A stretch of DNA of 64,000 nucleotides from UBA7916 sp036121365 (GTDB lineage Bacteria > Pseudomonadota > Gammaproteobacteria > Comchoanobacterales > Comchoanobacteraceae): positions 55,778 through 119,777 of the forward strand of contig JAZAFR010000033.1 of the NCBI GenBank assembly GCA_036121365.1, given 5' to 3'. The notes under the pieces are model-generated. The model saw only the letters and a list, made by a program, of their open reading frames with translations. It made no database searches and was not told where the DNA came from. Position 1 is the stretch's first letter. The number at the start of each line of letters is the position of its first letter. Position numbers and translations under genes: made by a program. This document shows, piece by piece, positions 26,704-35,710 of the stretch.

Positions 26704-27234
26704 ATGAATGAAAGGTTGTTTTGGAATACACGCTCACAGTATGGGGTGCTGTCAATTATTTTGCACTGGGTGGTTGCAATTGGTTTTTCAGGCATGATAT
26801 TGATGGGTTTTTTGATGGCGGGCAATGTGTTTTCAGCTAAATGGGTGTCGTGGTATCCTTTACACAAAAAAGTGGGTGTCATTCTGCTTTGTGTGGTTTT
26901 GGTTCGTTCGTTCAGTCGCTATTATCCGGTTAGGGTGTGTTCGTCTAGTCAGGCGTTACACAATTGGCTATACGCAGGGTTAGTAGCAATGCCAGTGAGT
27001 GGATGGGTGATGTCGTGTGCGTCGGGTAAGGCGCCTGTGTTATTTGGAGTGTCTTTGTGGGTGGTTCCAAGCGGCAGTCAGTGGTTGGCTAAAATTGCAT
27101 CTTGGGGGCATTTGATTTTGGCATTGCTCATGGAGGTGTTAATTATTGGGCATACATGGAGATTATTGGCGAGTTGGAGTCGAGGTGAGCGGTTAATTTA
27201 TAAGATGATTCTTTTTAGAAATAAGCAAAAATAA
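26704..27234 (+). CDS. Cytochrome b561 family protein
   Basis: A four-helix inner-membrane dihaem protein that passes electrons between the quinone pool and a periplasmic acceptor, possibly superoxide, as shown for E. coli CybB. Predicted haem ligands are the His in IILHWVVAIGF, the His in PLHKKVGV, the His in ALHNWLYAGL and the His in IIGHTWRLL. The length (about 177 residues from ATG 26704) matches the family. It follows wrbA by 15 bases and is probably co-transcribed, which would pair two quinone redox proteins. The GTG at 26689 is a less likely start. Confidence 0.85.
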   Translation: MNERLFWNTRSQYGVLSIILHWVVAIGFSGMILMGFLMAGNVFSAKWVSWYPLHKKVGVILLCVVLVRSFSRYYPVRVCSSSQALHNWLYAGLVAMPVSGWVMSCASGKAPVLFGVSLWVVPSGSQWLAKIASWGHLILALLMEVLIIGHTWRLLASWSRGERLIYKMILFRNKQK

Positions 27235-27284
27235 ATAAGTCTATGGTTATGTCGATAAAATCACAACGAAATGTGCCGGGTGCA

Positions 27285-27313
27285 TTGAAAGTGCGATGTG
27301 AAAGCTGTATAAT
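27285..27313 (+). promoter_or_regulatory. Sigma-70 promoter of the rpsB-tsf operon
   Basis: TTGAAA (27285-27290), a 17-base spacer and consensus TATAAT (27308-27313) imply a leader of about 120 bases before rpsB. S2 represses its own operon through the leader in E. coli. I could not establish the matching RNA fold here. Confidence 0.75.
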
Positions 27314-27442
27314 AAGGGCACATCAAAGCATGCGAGTATGTGTGCAAAGCAAATAACGACTTGCTGAGTGGTCAAGCAATCGGGTGTCAAAAAGATTGTC
27401 GCTTGTTATCAGTAAAGTCATCAACAACCCGGAGAGATAAAA

Positions 27443-28489
27443 ATGGCAGCAACAGTAGACTTAAAAGAGTTAATAGAAAACGGCGTTCACTTTGGACACA
27501 GAACTTGTTCTTGGAACCCAAAAATGGCCCCATACATTTATGGGCAGAAAAAAGATTTGCATATTCACAACTTGTTGAAGACAAGGCCTCTAATGCAAAA
27601 AGCATTAAATGAGATGGAGGCAGTAGCTGCCAATAATGGGAAGATTTTGTTTGTTTCAACAAAAAGGGTTGCTCAAGAGATAGTGGAGAAGGCAGCCGCG
27701 CGTTGTGAGATGCCTTCAGTGAATAAGCGTTGGCCTGGTGGTATGTTGACAAACTTTAAAACAATTTTACGGTCCGTTAAAAAGATGAAGGATTTAGAGG
27801 GCTTTGTTGAGACTGATGCTTTTGCTGCAATGAAAAAGAAAGAAAGATTGAGTGTGACGCGTGAGTTAGGTAAGTTGCAAGCAAGTTTCAATGGAATTAG
27901 AAACATGGGAAGTTTGCCAGACATGTTATTCATTATTGATGTGGGGCATGAGCACATTGCAGTTCGTGAGGCAAAGAAATTAGGAATACCTGTGGCAGGT
28001 ATTGTTGACACAAACTGTACACCAGAAAATATTGATTATGTGATTCCAGGAAATGATGATTCTCAAAAAGCCATTAATTTGTACGCAAGGCTTGCTGCTG
28101 ACACAATTGATGCAGCTAGAGAGAAGATCAGAGCCAAGATCAAAGCTGCCGAAGTGAAAATGGAGGGCAAGACTAAGGTGAAGGTGGTCAAAAAGTCAGC
28201 CGCTGTGAAGGACGTCAAAAAAGAAGGTGAAGAAAATAGTGGCCAAGCTACGGTGAAGAAAGCAACTGAGACGGGAAAAACAGATAAAGTCAAAAAGGTT
28301 GAGAAAAAAATTATTCTAGTATCTTCATCAAAGGCCAAGGCTGAGTCAGCAAAGAAGCCGGTGGCGAAAGCCAAAGACGAAGCAAAAAAGCCTGTATCAA
28401 AGGCCAAGGCTGAGTCAAAGAGTGGTGAAGCAAAGAAGCCGGCAGGAAAAGCAAAGAAAGCGTCAGGAAAATCAGAGGAAAAAAGTTAA
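27443..28489 (+). CDS. rpsB: Ribosomal protein S2 with long Lys/Ala-rich C-terminal tail
   Basis: S2 is a 30S subunit protein needed for recruitment of S1. Residues 1 to about 228 are standard S2: LIENGVHFGHRTCSWNPKM, KRWPGGMLTNFKT, MLFIIDVGHEHIAVREAKKL and GIVDTNCTPENIDYVIPGND. Residues about 232-348 are an extra tail of about 115 residues made of Lys, Ala, Ser, Glu and Pro, with repeated AKKPVAKAK-like units that resemble histone H1 or HU tails. E. coli S2 is 241 residues. The Shine-Dalgarno GGAGAG precedes the ATG. The gene heads the tsf-pyrH-frr-uppS-cdsA run. Confidence 0.95.
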   Translation: MAATVDLKELIENGVHFGHRTCSWNPKMAPYIYGQKKDLHIHNLLKTRPLMQKALNEMEAVAANNGKILFVSTKRVAQEIVEKAAARCEMPSVNKRWPGGMLTNFKTILRSVKKMKDLEGFVETDAFAAMKKKERLSVTRELGKLQASFNGIRNMGSLPDMLFIIDVGHEHIAVREAKKLGIPVAGIVDTNCTPENIDYVIPGNDDSQKAINLYARLAADTIDAAREKIRAKIKAAEVKMEGKTKVKVVKKSAAVKDVKKEGEENSGQATVKKATETGKTDKVKKVEKKIILVSSSKAKAESAKKPVAKAKDEAKKPVSKAKAESKSGEAKKPAGKAKKASGKSEEKS

Positions 28490-28540
28490 GTAATCTTCAG
28501 TGAATGGAAAAGGGTAACAGAATAAATTAAGGAGTGAACA

Positions 28541-29365
28541 GTGGAAATTAAAGCAGCAGATGTGAAAGTGTTAAGAGACAAAGTTGGCGCAGGTTTTATG
28601 GATTGTAAGAAGGCATTGATAGAAGCAAAAGGAGATAAAGCAGAGGCTGAGAAGATATTGAAAAAAAAGGGTATGGCTAAAGCAGAGAAAAAAAGCGATA
28701 GGGCCGCCGGGGACGGGGCGGTAAGCTTTCTGATATCAGCTGATAAAAAAGAAGCGGCAATAGTTGAGGTAAATTGCGAGACAGATTTTGTTGCTCGGTC
28801 AGAAGCTTTTCAAGTGTTTTCAAAAGCATTTGCACAAGGCGTGTTGAATAAGCAGTGCAAAGAGGCCAGTGAAATTGCCCAAGTTGAAGTGGAAGGAAAG
28901 TCTCTTGAAGAGGCAAGGCATGCTGCAGTTCTGACGCTTGGAGAGAATATTCAAGCACGAAGAGGTCGTTATGTGTCCACAGAAGAGGGGGCAATATACG
29001 GATATTCGCATGGAAATAAAATCAGTGTTTTGGTGGTGTTAGAGAAAGAAAATGAGCAGCTAGGTAAAGACATCGCAATGCACATTGCTGCGCTCTCTCC
29101 TGCAGCAATTACAGAAAATGATATTCCCGCAGAGATAATGAGTGAAGAGAGGTCCATTTATGAGGCTCAGCTCAAGGATGGGAATAAGCCTGAAGAGATA
29201 AAAAATAAGATCATAGCAGGAAAACTCAAGAAGTTTGCAAGCGGGATGTGTTTGTACGGGCAGCCTTTTGTAAAAGAACCTAAGGAAACAATTGAAGAGA
29301 TCTTGAAAAAAGAGTCAAATCATGTTAAAGATTTTGTAAGGTTCGCATTAGGCGAAGAAGCTTAG
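28541..29365 (+). CDS. tsf: Translation elongation factor Ts
   Basis: Guanine nucleotide exchange factor for EF-Tu. The N-terminal UBA-like domain contains VKVLRDKVGAGFMDCKKALIEAKGD, and the core has VNCETDFVARSEAFQVF, the conserved TDFV segment that contacts EF-Tu. At 274 residues it is close to the usual length of about 283. It starts with GTG 28541 behind AAGGAG. It follows rpsB by 51 bases, as in nearly all bacteria, and shares its transcript. Confidence 0.97.
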   Translation: MEIKAADVKVLRDKVGAGFMDCKKALIEAKGDKAEAEKILKKKGMAKAEKKSDRAAGDGAVSFLISADKKEAAIVEVNCETDFVARSEAFQVFSKAFAQGVLNKQCKEASEIAQVEVEGKSLEEARHAAVLTLGENIQARRGRYVSTEEGAIYGYSHGNKISVLVVLEKENEQLGKDIAMHIAALSPAAITENDIPAEIMSEERSIYEAQLKDGNKPEEIKNKIIAGKLKKFASGMCLYGQPFVKEPKETIEEILKKESNHVKDFVRFALGEEA

Positions 29366-29407
29366 AGGTGTCTCTAGGCCTAATAGAAACATTAAGGAGA
29401 GCGAGTT

Positions 29408-30142
29408 GTGGGGAGCCCATACAAAAGAATTGCCTTGAAAGTCAGTGGAGATGTTCTATTTGATTTTGATGGGGCAGCGGTTGAGAAGGCAACGGATGAT
29501 GTGTTGACAAGTGTGCTGACACAGATAAAAAATTGCCAACAGCAGGGAATAGAGGTTGTTGTCATTTTTGGAGGAGGCAATATTTGTAGGGGTAAAAGTA
29601 TGGTCGATTCTTTGGGTATAAAGAGAACAACTGCAGACAATATCGGTATGCTTGCTACAGTCATCAACAGCCTAATCATCAGAGAAAAATTAACTAAAAT
29701 GGGTGCTGATTGTGTGCTATTGAGTGCTTTTGAGATTCCACATATGATGCAGCCATTTGAGACTCATGCAGCAATACGCCATTTGAAAGAGGGCAGGGTT
29801 GTGATTTGCTGTGGAGGCACAGGGAACCCTTTCGTGACAACAGACACAGCAACGAGTTTGCGTGGTGCTCAAACTGAAGTAGATGCAATCATAAAGCTAA
29901 CAGATGTAAACGGTGTATATGATAAAGATCCTAATAAACATGCGGATGCGCAACATCAAAAACATGTAGATTATGATTATTGTATAGCAAACAAAATTGA
30001 GGTTATGGATGTTGCGGCATTCAATCATTGTAGAATGACTAGTATCCCAATACATGTGGCTTCTTACAAAGAACCGGATGTAATCATTAGAGTCGCAAAT
30101 GGAGGAGAAATAGGAACCAGAATAGCAAAAACGGGAGATTAG
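29408..30142 (+). CDS. pyrH: Uridylate kinase
   Basis: Phosphorylates UMP to UDP for pyrimidine nucleotide synthesis, as a hexameric cytoplasmic enzyme of the amino-acid kinase fold. Motifs include RIALKVSGDVLF (KxSG phosphate loop), VVIFGGGNICRG, GTGNPFVTTDTA and KLTDVNGVYDKDPNKH. At 244 residues it has the standard length. The start is GTG with AAGGAGAG upstream. It ends one base before the ATG of frr, so the two are tightly coupled. Confidence 0.97.
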   Translation: MGSPYKRIALKVSGDVLFDFDGAAVEKATDDVLTSVLTQIKNCQQQGIEVVVIFGGGNICRGKSMVDSLGIKRTTADNIGMLATVINSLIIREKLTKMGADCVLLSAFEIPHMMQPFETHAAIRHLKEGRVVICCGGTGNPFVTTDTATSLRGAQTEVDAIIKLTDVNGVYDKDPNKHADAQHQKHVDYDYCIANKIEVMDVAAFNHCRMTSIPIHVASYKEPDVIIRVANGGEIGTRIAKTGD

Positions 30143-30143
30143 C

Positions 30144-30704
30144 ATGCTAAGTGATATTTATTCAGACATGGAAAACAAAATGAAAAAAGCCCAAGAGAGT
30201 CTGGATATTGAAATTAGAAAGATACGTACAGGCAGAGCCCATCCAAATTTGTTGGATCATGTTATGGTTGATTCTTATGGAGCTAAAATGCCATTACCAC
30301 AAGTAGCAACAATCAATGTAGAGGGCGCCAGAAGTTTAACGGTGTCTCCTTGGGACAAAAATCAAGTTGCAGCATGCGAAAAGGCAATACGGACATCTGA
30401 TTTGGGTCTGAATCCATCTACACAAGGGCCTTTAATTCGTGTGCCCTTGCCTGTTTTAACAGAGGAAAGACGGAAAGATATGGTTAGAATGGCAAAAGAG
30501 GTCGCTGAAACAGGGAAGATCGCAATTCGAAACATACGAAGATCTGCCTTACAGGATGTGAAATCTCTACAAAAAGAGAAGATGATCAGCGAGGACGAAG
30601 AACGTGTAGCTGAGGAGAGTGTGAACTCAACAACAGAGAAGTACATACAGGCTGTACAGGTAATTCTCAATGAGAAAATAAAAGACTTAGAAGAAGTCAA
30701 GTAG
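30144..30704 (+). CDS. frr: Ribosome recycling factor
   Basis: Splits post-termination ribosomes together with EF-G. The 186-residue protein shows the tRNA-mimic pattern: a long helical bundle with IRTGRAHPNLLDHVMVDSYG near the N terminus, LPQVATINVEGARSLTVSPWD in the hinge region, and LTEERRKDMVRMAKEVAE followed by AIRNIRRSALQDVK in the bundle. It sits between pyrH and uppS with minimal spacing. Confidence 0.97.
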   Translation: MLSDIYSDMENKMKKAQESLDIEIRKIRTGRAHPNLLDHVMVDSYGAKMPLPQVATINVEGARSLTVSPWDKNQVAACEKAIRTSDLGLNPSTQGPLIRVPLPVLTEERRKDMVRMAKEVAETGKIAIRNIRRSALQDVKSLQKEKMISEDEERVAEESVNSTTEKYIQAVQVILNEKIKDLEEVK

Positions 30705-30708
30705 TAAA

Positions 30709-31431
30709 ATGGTCCAGAAAAAGAACTTAAACCATTTAGCGGTGATCATGGACGGCAATGGGCGTTGGGCAAAGAAGAGAGGTATGTCTAGGGTTTTTGG
30801 GCATGAGCGTGGTGCAGATGTTGCCATTGAATTGATAGAGACTTGTATAGAAAAAAAGATTAAAGAGCTCACCCTATATGCATTGAGTGTTGAAAACATG
30901 ACGCGTGATCCCGAAGAAGTATCTTTTCTCATTAGCTTGTTCACAAAGGTGCTACTTGATAAGAAGGAAGAGATGGGAAAGAATGGAGTTCGTGTGCGTG
31001 TTATTGGGGACAGAGATGCATTGGGTAAGCATGTGTGTCAGGTGATAGAGCATGTTGAAGCGCACACACAGAAGAATGCGGTATTACAGTTGAATATTGC
31101 ATTTAATTACAGTGGGCGCTGGCAAATTAGGCAGGCTGTTGAGTATGCTAGGATGAATGGAAAAGATGAAAACACAGAGTCTTTTTATAAAAGGTTTGAG
31201 TCATATTTAACGCAAGATGTAAATTCTGACCCAGATTTGTTAATCCGAACAGGCGGAGAGATGCGGCTGAGTAATTTTATGCTTTGGCATCTAGCATACA
31301 CGGAGTTGTTTTTTTCAGATGTGATGTGGCCGGATTTCAGCACGTCGGTATTAGAAAAAGCGCTCGACGCATTTGAAGGTAGGCAGAGAAGGTATGGGCA
31401 AATCCCAGAAGAGGCTTGTGCATCAGCATAG
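30709..31431 (+). CDS. uppS: Undecaprenyl diphosphate synthase (cis-prenyltransferase)
   Basis: Adds eight isopentenyl units to FPP, giving the C55 carrier lipid for peptidoglycan and O-antigen. The catalytic P-loop-like segment VIMDGNGRWAKKRG lies near the N terminus, followed by LYALSVENMTRDPEEV and, in the C-terminal half, DLLIRTGGEMRLSNFMLWHLAYTELFF. At 240 residues the length is normal. It starts four bases after frr. Confidence 0.96.
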   Translation: MVQKKNLNHLAVIMDGNGRWAKKRGMSRVFGHERGADVAIELIETCIEKKIKELTLYALSVENMTRDPEEVSFLISLFTKVLLDKKEEMGKNGVRVRVIGDRDALGKHVCQVIEHVEAHTQKNAVLQLNIAFNYSGRWQIRQAVEYARMNGKDENTESFYKRFESYLTQDVNSDPDLLIRTGGEMRLSNFMLWHLAYTELFFSDVMWPDFSTSVLEKALDAFEGRQRRYGQIPEEACASA

Positions 31432-31482
31432 CTTAATTGGGTCGGTTTAGCCGTAGCTGATTTTTTGATGTTAAAATAAAAA

Positions 31483-32358
31483 ATGATGGAACAATATGCT
31501 ATGAACTCTGGAGTAAAAGTCAGACTAATGACAGCATTTTTTTTGGTGCTATTGTTCGTTACTTTTCTAATGATGCCGCGTCCAATGGTAATGCTGGTAT
31601 TGCTGGGCTTATCTTCACTGGCAGTAGATGAGATGTCTACAATTTTTTGTCGTCTATGGTATCGGGGTGCGGTGAAATCTATAATTAAAGTCAATCCAGA
31701 GGGATGGAGGCGGTCAAAAATAGAGAGTTGTTTTGCAATAATATTTGGAATAGGTGTCGCTTCCTGGGGTTTGCTGATGGGAGGGGAGGTATGTTTCACG
31801 GTATTGGCTATAGGGTTTTGTGCAGTGATCTGGGTGATATATTCAGTGTCAGGGAAGAATGCTAAAAAGATATTAGATTCACAGATAGGGGCGTTGTTGA
31901 CACAAGTAACATGGGTATGTATGTTAAGTATTTTTTTGTATGGGGTGTATTATTTTCATCAGGAAAACAAGAAGATGTTAATTTGGATTGTTGTGATGAC
32001 GAGTTTGAGTGATTTCAGCGGTTATTGCGTTGGGAAATTATGTGGAGGAAGGAAGGTTTTTCCTGAATTAAGCCCGAACAAAACCACATCTGGAACAGTG
32101 GCAATGGTACTAATTCCAATGGTTGCTTCTCTACTGTTATGGAGGTTTGTGAAGCCTTTTGGGGTGTTGTATGTGTTTTCCGGAGTGGGGGCATTGCTCG
32201 GAGATTTATGGATGAGTCAGATCAAGCGCCAAGTATGCATCAAAGATACAGGAGCTCTGCTGCCAGGGCATGGAGGGGTGCTGGATAGAATTGACAGTCA
32301 CATGTTGACCATGACAGTGGCTTTAATCTGGTTCTCGTATATGGGTATTGGACAATAG
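31483..32358 (+). CDS. cdsA: Phosphatidate cytidylyltransferase
   Basis: An integral inner-membrane enzyme making CDP-diacylglycerol from phosphatidate and CTP, the precursor of all phospholipids. About eight membrane helices are present. The catalytic end carries SLSDFSGYCVGKLCGGRKVF, then LSPNKTTSG and the family signature around KDTGALLPGHGGVLDRIDS. At 291 residues the length is as expected. The start is uncertain: ATG 31483 lacks a Shine-Dalgarno and ATG 31501 is a possible alternative. It is the last gene of the rpsB run; dxr and rseP, common next in the order, are missing. Confidence 0.93.
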   Translation: MMEQYAMNSGVKVRLMTAFFLVLLFVTFLMMPRPMVMLVLLGLSSLAVDEMSTIFCRLWYRGAVKSIIKVNPEGWRRSKIESCFAIIFGIGVASWGLLMGGEVCFTVLAIGFCAVIWVIYSVSGKNAKKILDSQIGALLTQVTWVCMLSIFLYGVYYFHQENKKMLIWIVVMTSLSDFSGYCVGKLCGGRKVFPELSPNKTTSGTVAMVLIPMVASLLLWRFVKPFGVLYVFSGVGALLGDLWMSQIKRQVCIKDTGALLPGHGGVLDRIDSHMLTMTVALIWFSYMGIGQ

Positions 32359-32652
32359 TTGAGTTGGTTTCAATCTCAATGATGTTCAGAGGCAATATTC
32401 AATGTTTTCTTTCAATATAAGGGATTTTCAGTGGTTTGATTGGGCCTTGGTCAAGGCAAGATATGTCAACAAGGTGCTAAAATCATAGACCAAAGTAAAT
32501 ATTTATTTGTTAGAGGGCAGTCTTCATCATGCTGTGATCATAGTGTAATGATATTTCAATGAATAAGAAATGGTAAGTAAAAAAAAAATTATATTGAAAT
32601 TGCTTTATGAATCAGATATTTTAATGTCTGGTGAAGAAGAAGGATGATAGAA
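32359..32652 (+). promoter_or_regulatory. Gene-free gap before bamA with promoter at 32594-32622
   Basis: About 290 bases stand where dxr and rseP often lie between cdsA and bamA. No frame resembling either is present. A promoter-like pair TTGAAA (32594-32599), 17-base spacer and TATTTT (32617-32622) lies 30 bases before bamA. Confidence 0.55.
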
Positions 32653-35046
32653 ATGTATAGTATCATAAGGCAATGGATAGTAATATTATTAGTCAGTACG
32701 CTATGTTTTTTTCAAGCGAATGCAGAAGTAGTCAGCAAGATTACGGTTCAGGGAAACAGGAGAGTTCCTGAGAGCTCAATTATTGCATTTTCCCAATTGG
32801 CAGTAGGAATCGACATAAACGAGTCAGACATTAAGGATGCCATTAGATCCATTTATAAACGGGGCAATTTTGAAAAAGTTAGAATAGAAATGCAAGGCAG
32901 GGTTTTGGTGATCATAGTCAAAGAAAGGCCGATCATAAAATCAATAGATGTCAAGAAAAACAAGCTGCTTCCAGAAGAAGGAGTAAATGACATGCTGAAA
33001 AAAACAAACCTAGAATCAGGAGAGGTATTTGATCCAGCGAAGATGAGGCAATTCAAATATGCACTGATACATGAGTACCGGTTGAATGGTTATCCTGATG
33101 TAGAGATTGTTGAATCAGTTAAAGCATCTGGAGAGGGGCTTGTGGATATCAAGTTGTCCATTATAAAAGGGCCACAATATCAAGTTAGAAGAGTCAAAGT
33201 GAACGGAAACTTAGCATTTTCAGACCGTGTCATACAGTCTAAAATGTCACTGGGAACGCCATCAATTTATGCTTACTTTTTTGGAGGTAACTATTTCTCA
33301 AAACAGGCATTTGAAAAGAGCAAGCAAGATTTAATCAATTATTACATGAGTCAAGGTTTTTTAAAATTTGTGATTGAAGATGCCGTGGTTAAAAAAGTAG
33401 ATGGCAAGAAGCTCATGGACATTGAGTTGACTGTCAATGAGGGGCCAAGATTCACATTTTCTCATATCGGAGTGTATGGCGATGATATTGTAAAGAATAC
33501 AAAATTTTCTCAAGTTGAAAGCCTACAAAAAGGCATTAAAGAGGGGCAAAAGTTTCCGTTTGCCAAAGAAGATGTATACAAGCTGTCTTTAAAAATTACA
33601 GAAGAGTTAGAGAAAAAGGGGTATTCAATTAAGATGATCAAGCCAGATGTCAGTGTCAATGAAAAAGAGGCAACAATAGATCTGCGTTATACGGTACAAA
33701 GAGGTGTACCAACAACAGTAAGAAGAGTAGACTTTAAGGGGAACACTTTGACTATGGATCAAGTATTGCGTCGAGAGGCTGCTATCTCCGAGGGCGAGGT
33801 GTATTCCGAGACTGCAGTATCTGAAACAGTGCGAAGGTTGTCAAACTTAGGCTATATTAAAAATGTGAAGCCTCAGGTAGTTCCATTAGAGTATTCACCC
33901 AGAGAAGTCGACGTTATTTTTGAACTTGAAGAGTCCCCACAGGCCACCGCAAATTTTGAGATGGGTGCAAATCAGTCAGATTATGTGGTTTTTAGTGCAG
34001 GTTTGGTGCATCCAAATTTTGCTGGAACAGGAAATAATGTTGATGTTAAGCTAGAAAAGTCACGGGTGAGGACAACCGTTTCTTTGAAGGGGGATGTGCC
34101 ATTTGTGTTTAGGAATGGTTTAGGCGTTGGATATAAGATTTATTACAATAATCAAAAGGAAACAAAAGATGCCACAACTGCTTCTCGCTATACATGGCAG
34201 CAGTCATATTCTTCTGAGAAAATAGGGTTGAGTATGAGTGCGCAGGCGCCAGTCAGTCTATATCAAAATATTTCTGTATCAGCTGAAATTAACAAAAATA
34301 ACTATGGTTATGATCCAGATAATTTAGACATTCCAAACTCAGTTGTTCAGTCAATTGACCGTTACGGAAATAATCTGTGGAATAGTATTGTAGATGCGAA
34401 GTGGGTCAGAAGCACCCTTGATAGAGCTGTTCTTCCATCCAGCGGAAATAAAGAGGAAATAATTGTTAAATTGGGAATGCCTTTGAATGAAAGTTTTACA
34501 AATTATATCACTGTAGACACACGTTTTGGGTGGTTTAAAAAGATGAAATTCTTGCCGATCACTTTTAATCCAACTGGTAGATTTGGTATTGGTCAAGGTT
34601 TCAGAGGTTTCACTCATGTCACAGGGTGTATCTTGGGCAAGAACAATGATGAAAGTTGTAATACTGAGTTGCCATTTGATGAGAAATTTTATTCTGCAGC
34701 GGCCTCACCTGTGCGTGGGGTGATGACTTTTGGTGAAAAAGTCAATGGCAGAGCAATTGGTGGAGACTTAATCACAACAGCATCAATGAATATATTTCTC
34801 AAGGCCATGAATAACGATCAGGTGATACCGAGCGTATTCATAGATGGAGGTTATGTCTACAATAAGCATGATTTTGATTTTAACAAGTGGGTGTACAGTA
34901 CAGGCCTCCAGATGAGGGTTATGACACCAATTGCCCCAGTTGTTCTTGTATTCAGTTATCCTCTAAAAATTGATACAGAAACTTCTGAATATGGTAAAGA
35001 CTCCTTTAAGTATTTACAGTTCAGTATGCAGGCAAACTTGTATTAG
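32653..35046 (+). CDS. bamA: Outer-membrane protein assembly factor BamA
   Basis: The central subunit of the beta-barrel assembly machine. A signal peptide (about residues 1-25, ending FFQANA) is followed by five POTRA domains (about 28-425; for example KITVQGNRRVPESSI starts the first) and a 16-strand barrel. The barrel contains the lid-loop region with GQGFRGF, the conserved RGF of BamA/Omp85. The last residue is Tyr, not the more common Phe or Trp. At about 797 residues it is typical. I preferred ATG 32653 because AAGAAGG lies ten bases upstream; ATG 32644 is too close to it. It is followed by skp and lpxD, as in gammaproteobacteria. Confidence 0.95.
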   Translation: MYSIIRQWIVILLVSTLCFFQANAEVVSKITVQGNRRVPESSIIAFSQLAVGIDINESDIKDAIRSIYKRGNFEKVRIEMQGRVLVIIVKERPIIKSIDVKKNKLLPEEGVNDMLKKTNLESGEVFDPAKMRQFKYALIHEYRLNGYPDVEIVESVKASGEGLVDIKLSIIKGPQYQVRRVKVNGNLAFSDRVIQSKMSLGTPSIYAYFFGGNYFSKQAFEKSKQDLINYYMSQGFLKFVIEDAVVKKVDGKKLMDIELTVNEGPRFTFSHIGVYGDDIVKNTKFSQVESLQKGIKEGQKFPFAKEDVYKLSLKITEELEKKGYSIKMIKPDVSVNEKEATIDLRYTVQRGVPTTVRRVDFKGNTLTMDQVLRREAAISEGEVYSETAVSETVRRLSNLGYIKNVKPQVVPLEYSPREVDVIFELEESPQATANFEMGANQSDYVVFSAGLVHPNFAGTGNNVDVKLEKSRVRTTVSLKGDVPFVFRNGLGVGYKIYYNNQKETKDATTASRYTWQQSYSSEKIGLSMSAQAPVSLYQNISVSAEINKNNYGYDPDNLDIPNSVVQSIDRYGNNLWNSIVDAKWVRSTLDRAVLPSSGNKEEIIVKLGMPLNESFTNYITVDTRFGWFKKMKFLPITFNPTGRFGIGQGFRGFTHVTGCILGKNNDESCNTELPFDEKFYSAAASPVRGVMTFGEKVNGRAIGGDLITTASMNIFLKAMNNDQVIPSVFIDGGYVYNKHDFDFNKWVYSTGLQMRVMTPIAPVVLVFSYPLKIDTETSEYGKDSFKYLQFSMQANLY

Positions 35047-35115
35047 TCTATTTTGGTGATTTTGCTGCTAAAAAACACAATAAAAACCAAGGTTCTGACT
35101 TGTGGTTAATACTGT

Positions 35116-35143
35116 TTGTTGGTAAGATTAGCTTTGTTATATA
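35116..35143 (+). promoter_or_regulatory. Possible promoter before skp
   Basis: TTGTTG (35116-35121), a 16-base spacer and TATATA (35138-35143) lie just before the skp ribosome-binding site. Confidence 0.35.
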
Positions 35144-35161
35144 ACACAAAAGGGAGATGTC

Positions 35162-35695
35162 ATGTCAGTAAGTAAAGTAAAAAGCCTGTTATTAGTGGGT
35201 TTGGTTTTAGGTTCGAATGTATGTGCGATGGCTGGTTACGGTAGCGGGAGTAGCGGTAAAGTTGCGGTTGTTGATATGCGATCAGTGGTTGAAGGGTCCA
35301 AGCATTTTGCGCAGATGCAAACGAATATGCAGAAGAATCTTGGCGCAAAACATGAAGAATTAATGTTAGCACGAACTGAGCTGACAAAAGAGCAAGAGGC
35401 ACTAAAGAAGCAAAAAGCAGTAATGGCTGCAGCAACATTCAAAAAGAAGCAAGAAGCTATGGATAAAAAACAAACCAAATTGGCTGAAAGAGAAAGAGCA
35501 TTTCAAGAAGAAGTCATGAAAACACAAGATGAATCCATGAAGAAGCTGTATACAGCAGTCAAGGCATCAACAGAAAAAATTGCCAAGAAAAATGGTTTTG
35601 ACTTGGTCATACAAGCTGAACCTTTGTTTTCAACAGCTAAAAACGACCTCACTAGCTCAGTAAAGAAAGATCTAGAAAGCAAAGACAAGCTTTAA
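35162..35695 (+). CDS. skp: Periplasmic chaperone Skp (OmpH family)
   Basis: A trimeric periplasmic holdase that carries unfolded outer-membrane proteins to the Bam complex. A signal peptide (residues about 1-21, ending VCAMA) precedes the core strand KVAVVDMRSVVEGS. The next about 85 residues are a Lys/Glu/Gln-rich coiled coil that forms the tentacles, and KKNGFDLVIQAEPLFSTA closes the core. At 177 residues it is typical (E. coli 161). AAGGGAG precedes the ATG. Position between bamA and lpxD matches its function. Confidence 0.93.
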   Translation: MSVSKVKSLLLVGLVLGSNVCAMAGYGSGSSGKVAVVDMRSVVEGSKHFAQMQTNMQKNLGAKHEELMLARTELTKEQEALKKQKAVMAAATFKKKQEAMDKKQTKLAERERAFQEEVMKTQDESMKKLYTAVKASTEKIAKKNGFDLVIQAEPLFSTAKNDLTSSVKKDLESKDKL

Positions 35696-35710
35696 GTTTT
35701 ACGGCTAAAA

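Noticed and set aside
27340..27442. Autoregulatory S2-binding RNA structure in the rpsB leader
   Set aside because: Partial pairings exist (ATAAC with GTTAT), but I could not build a convincing conserved fold by eye.
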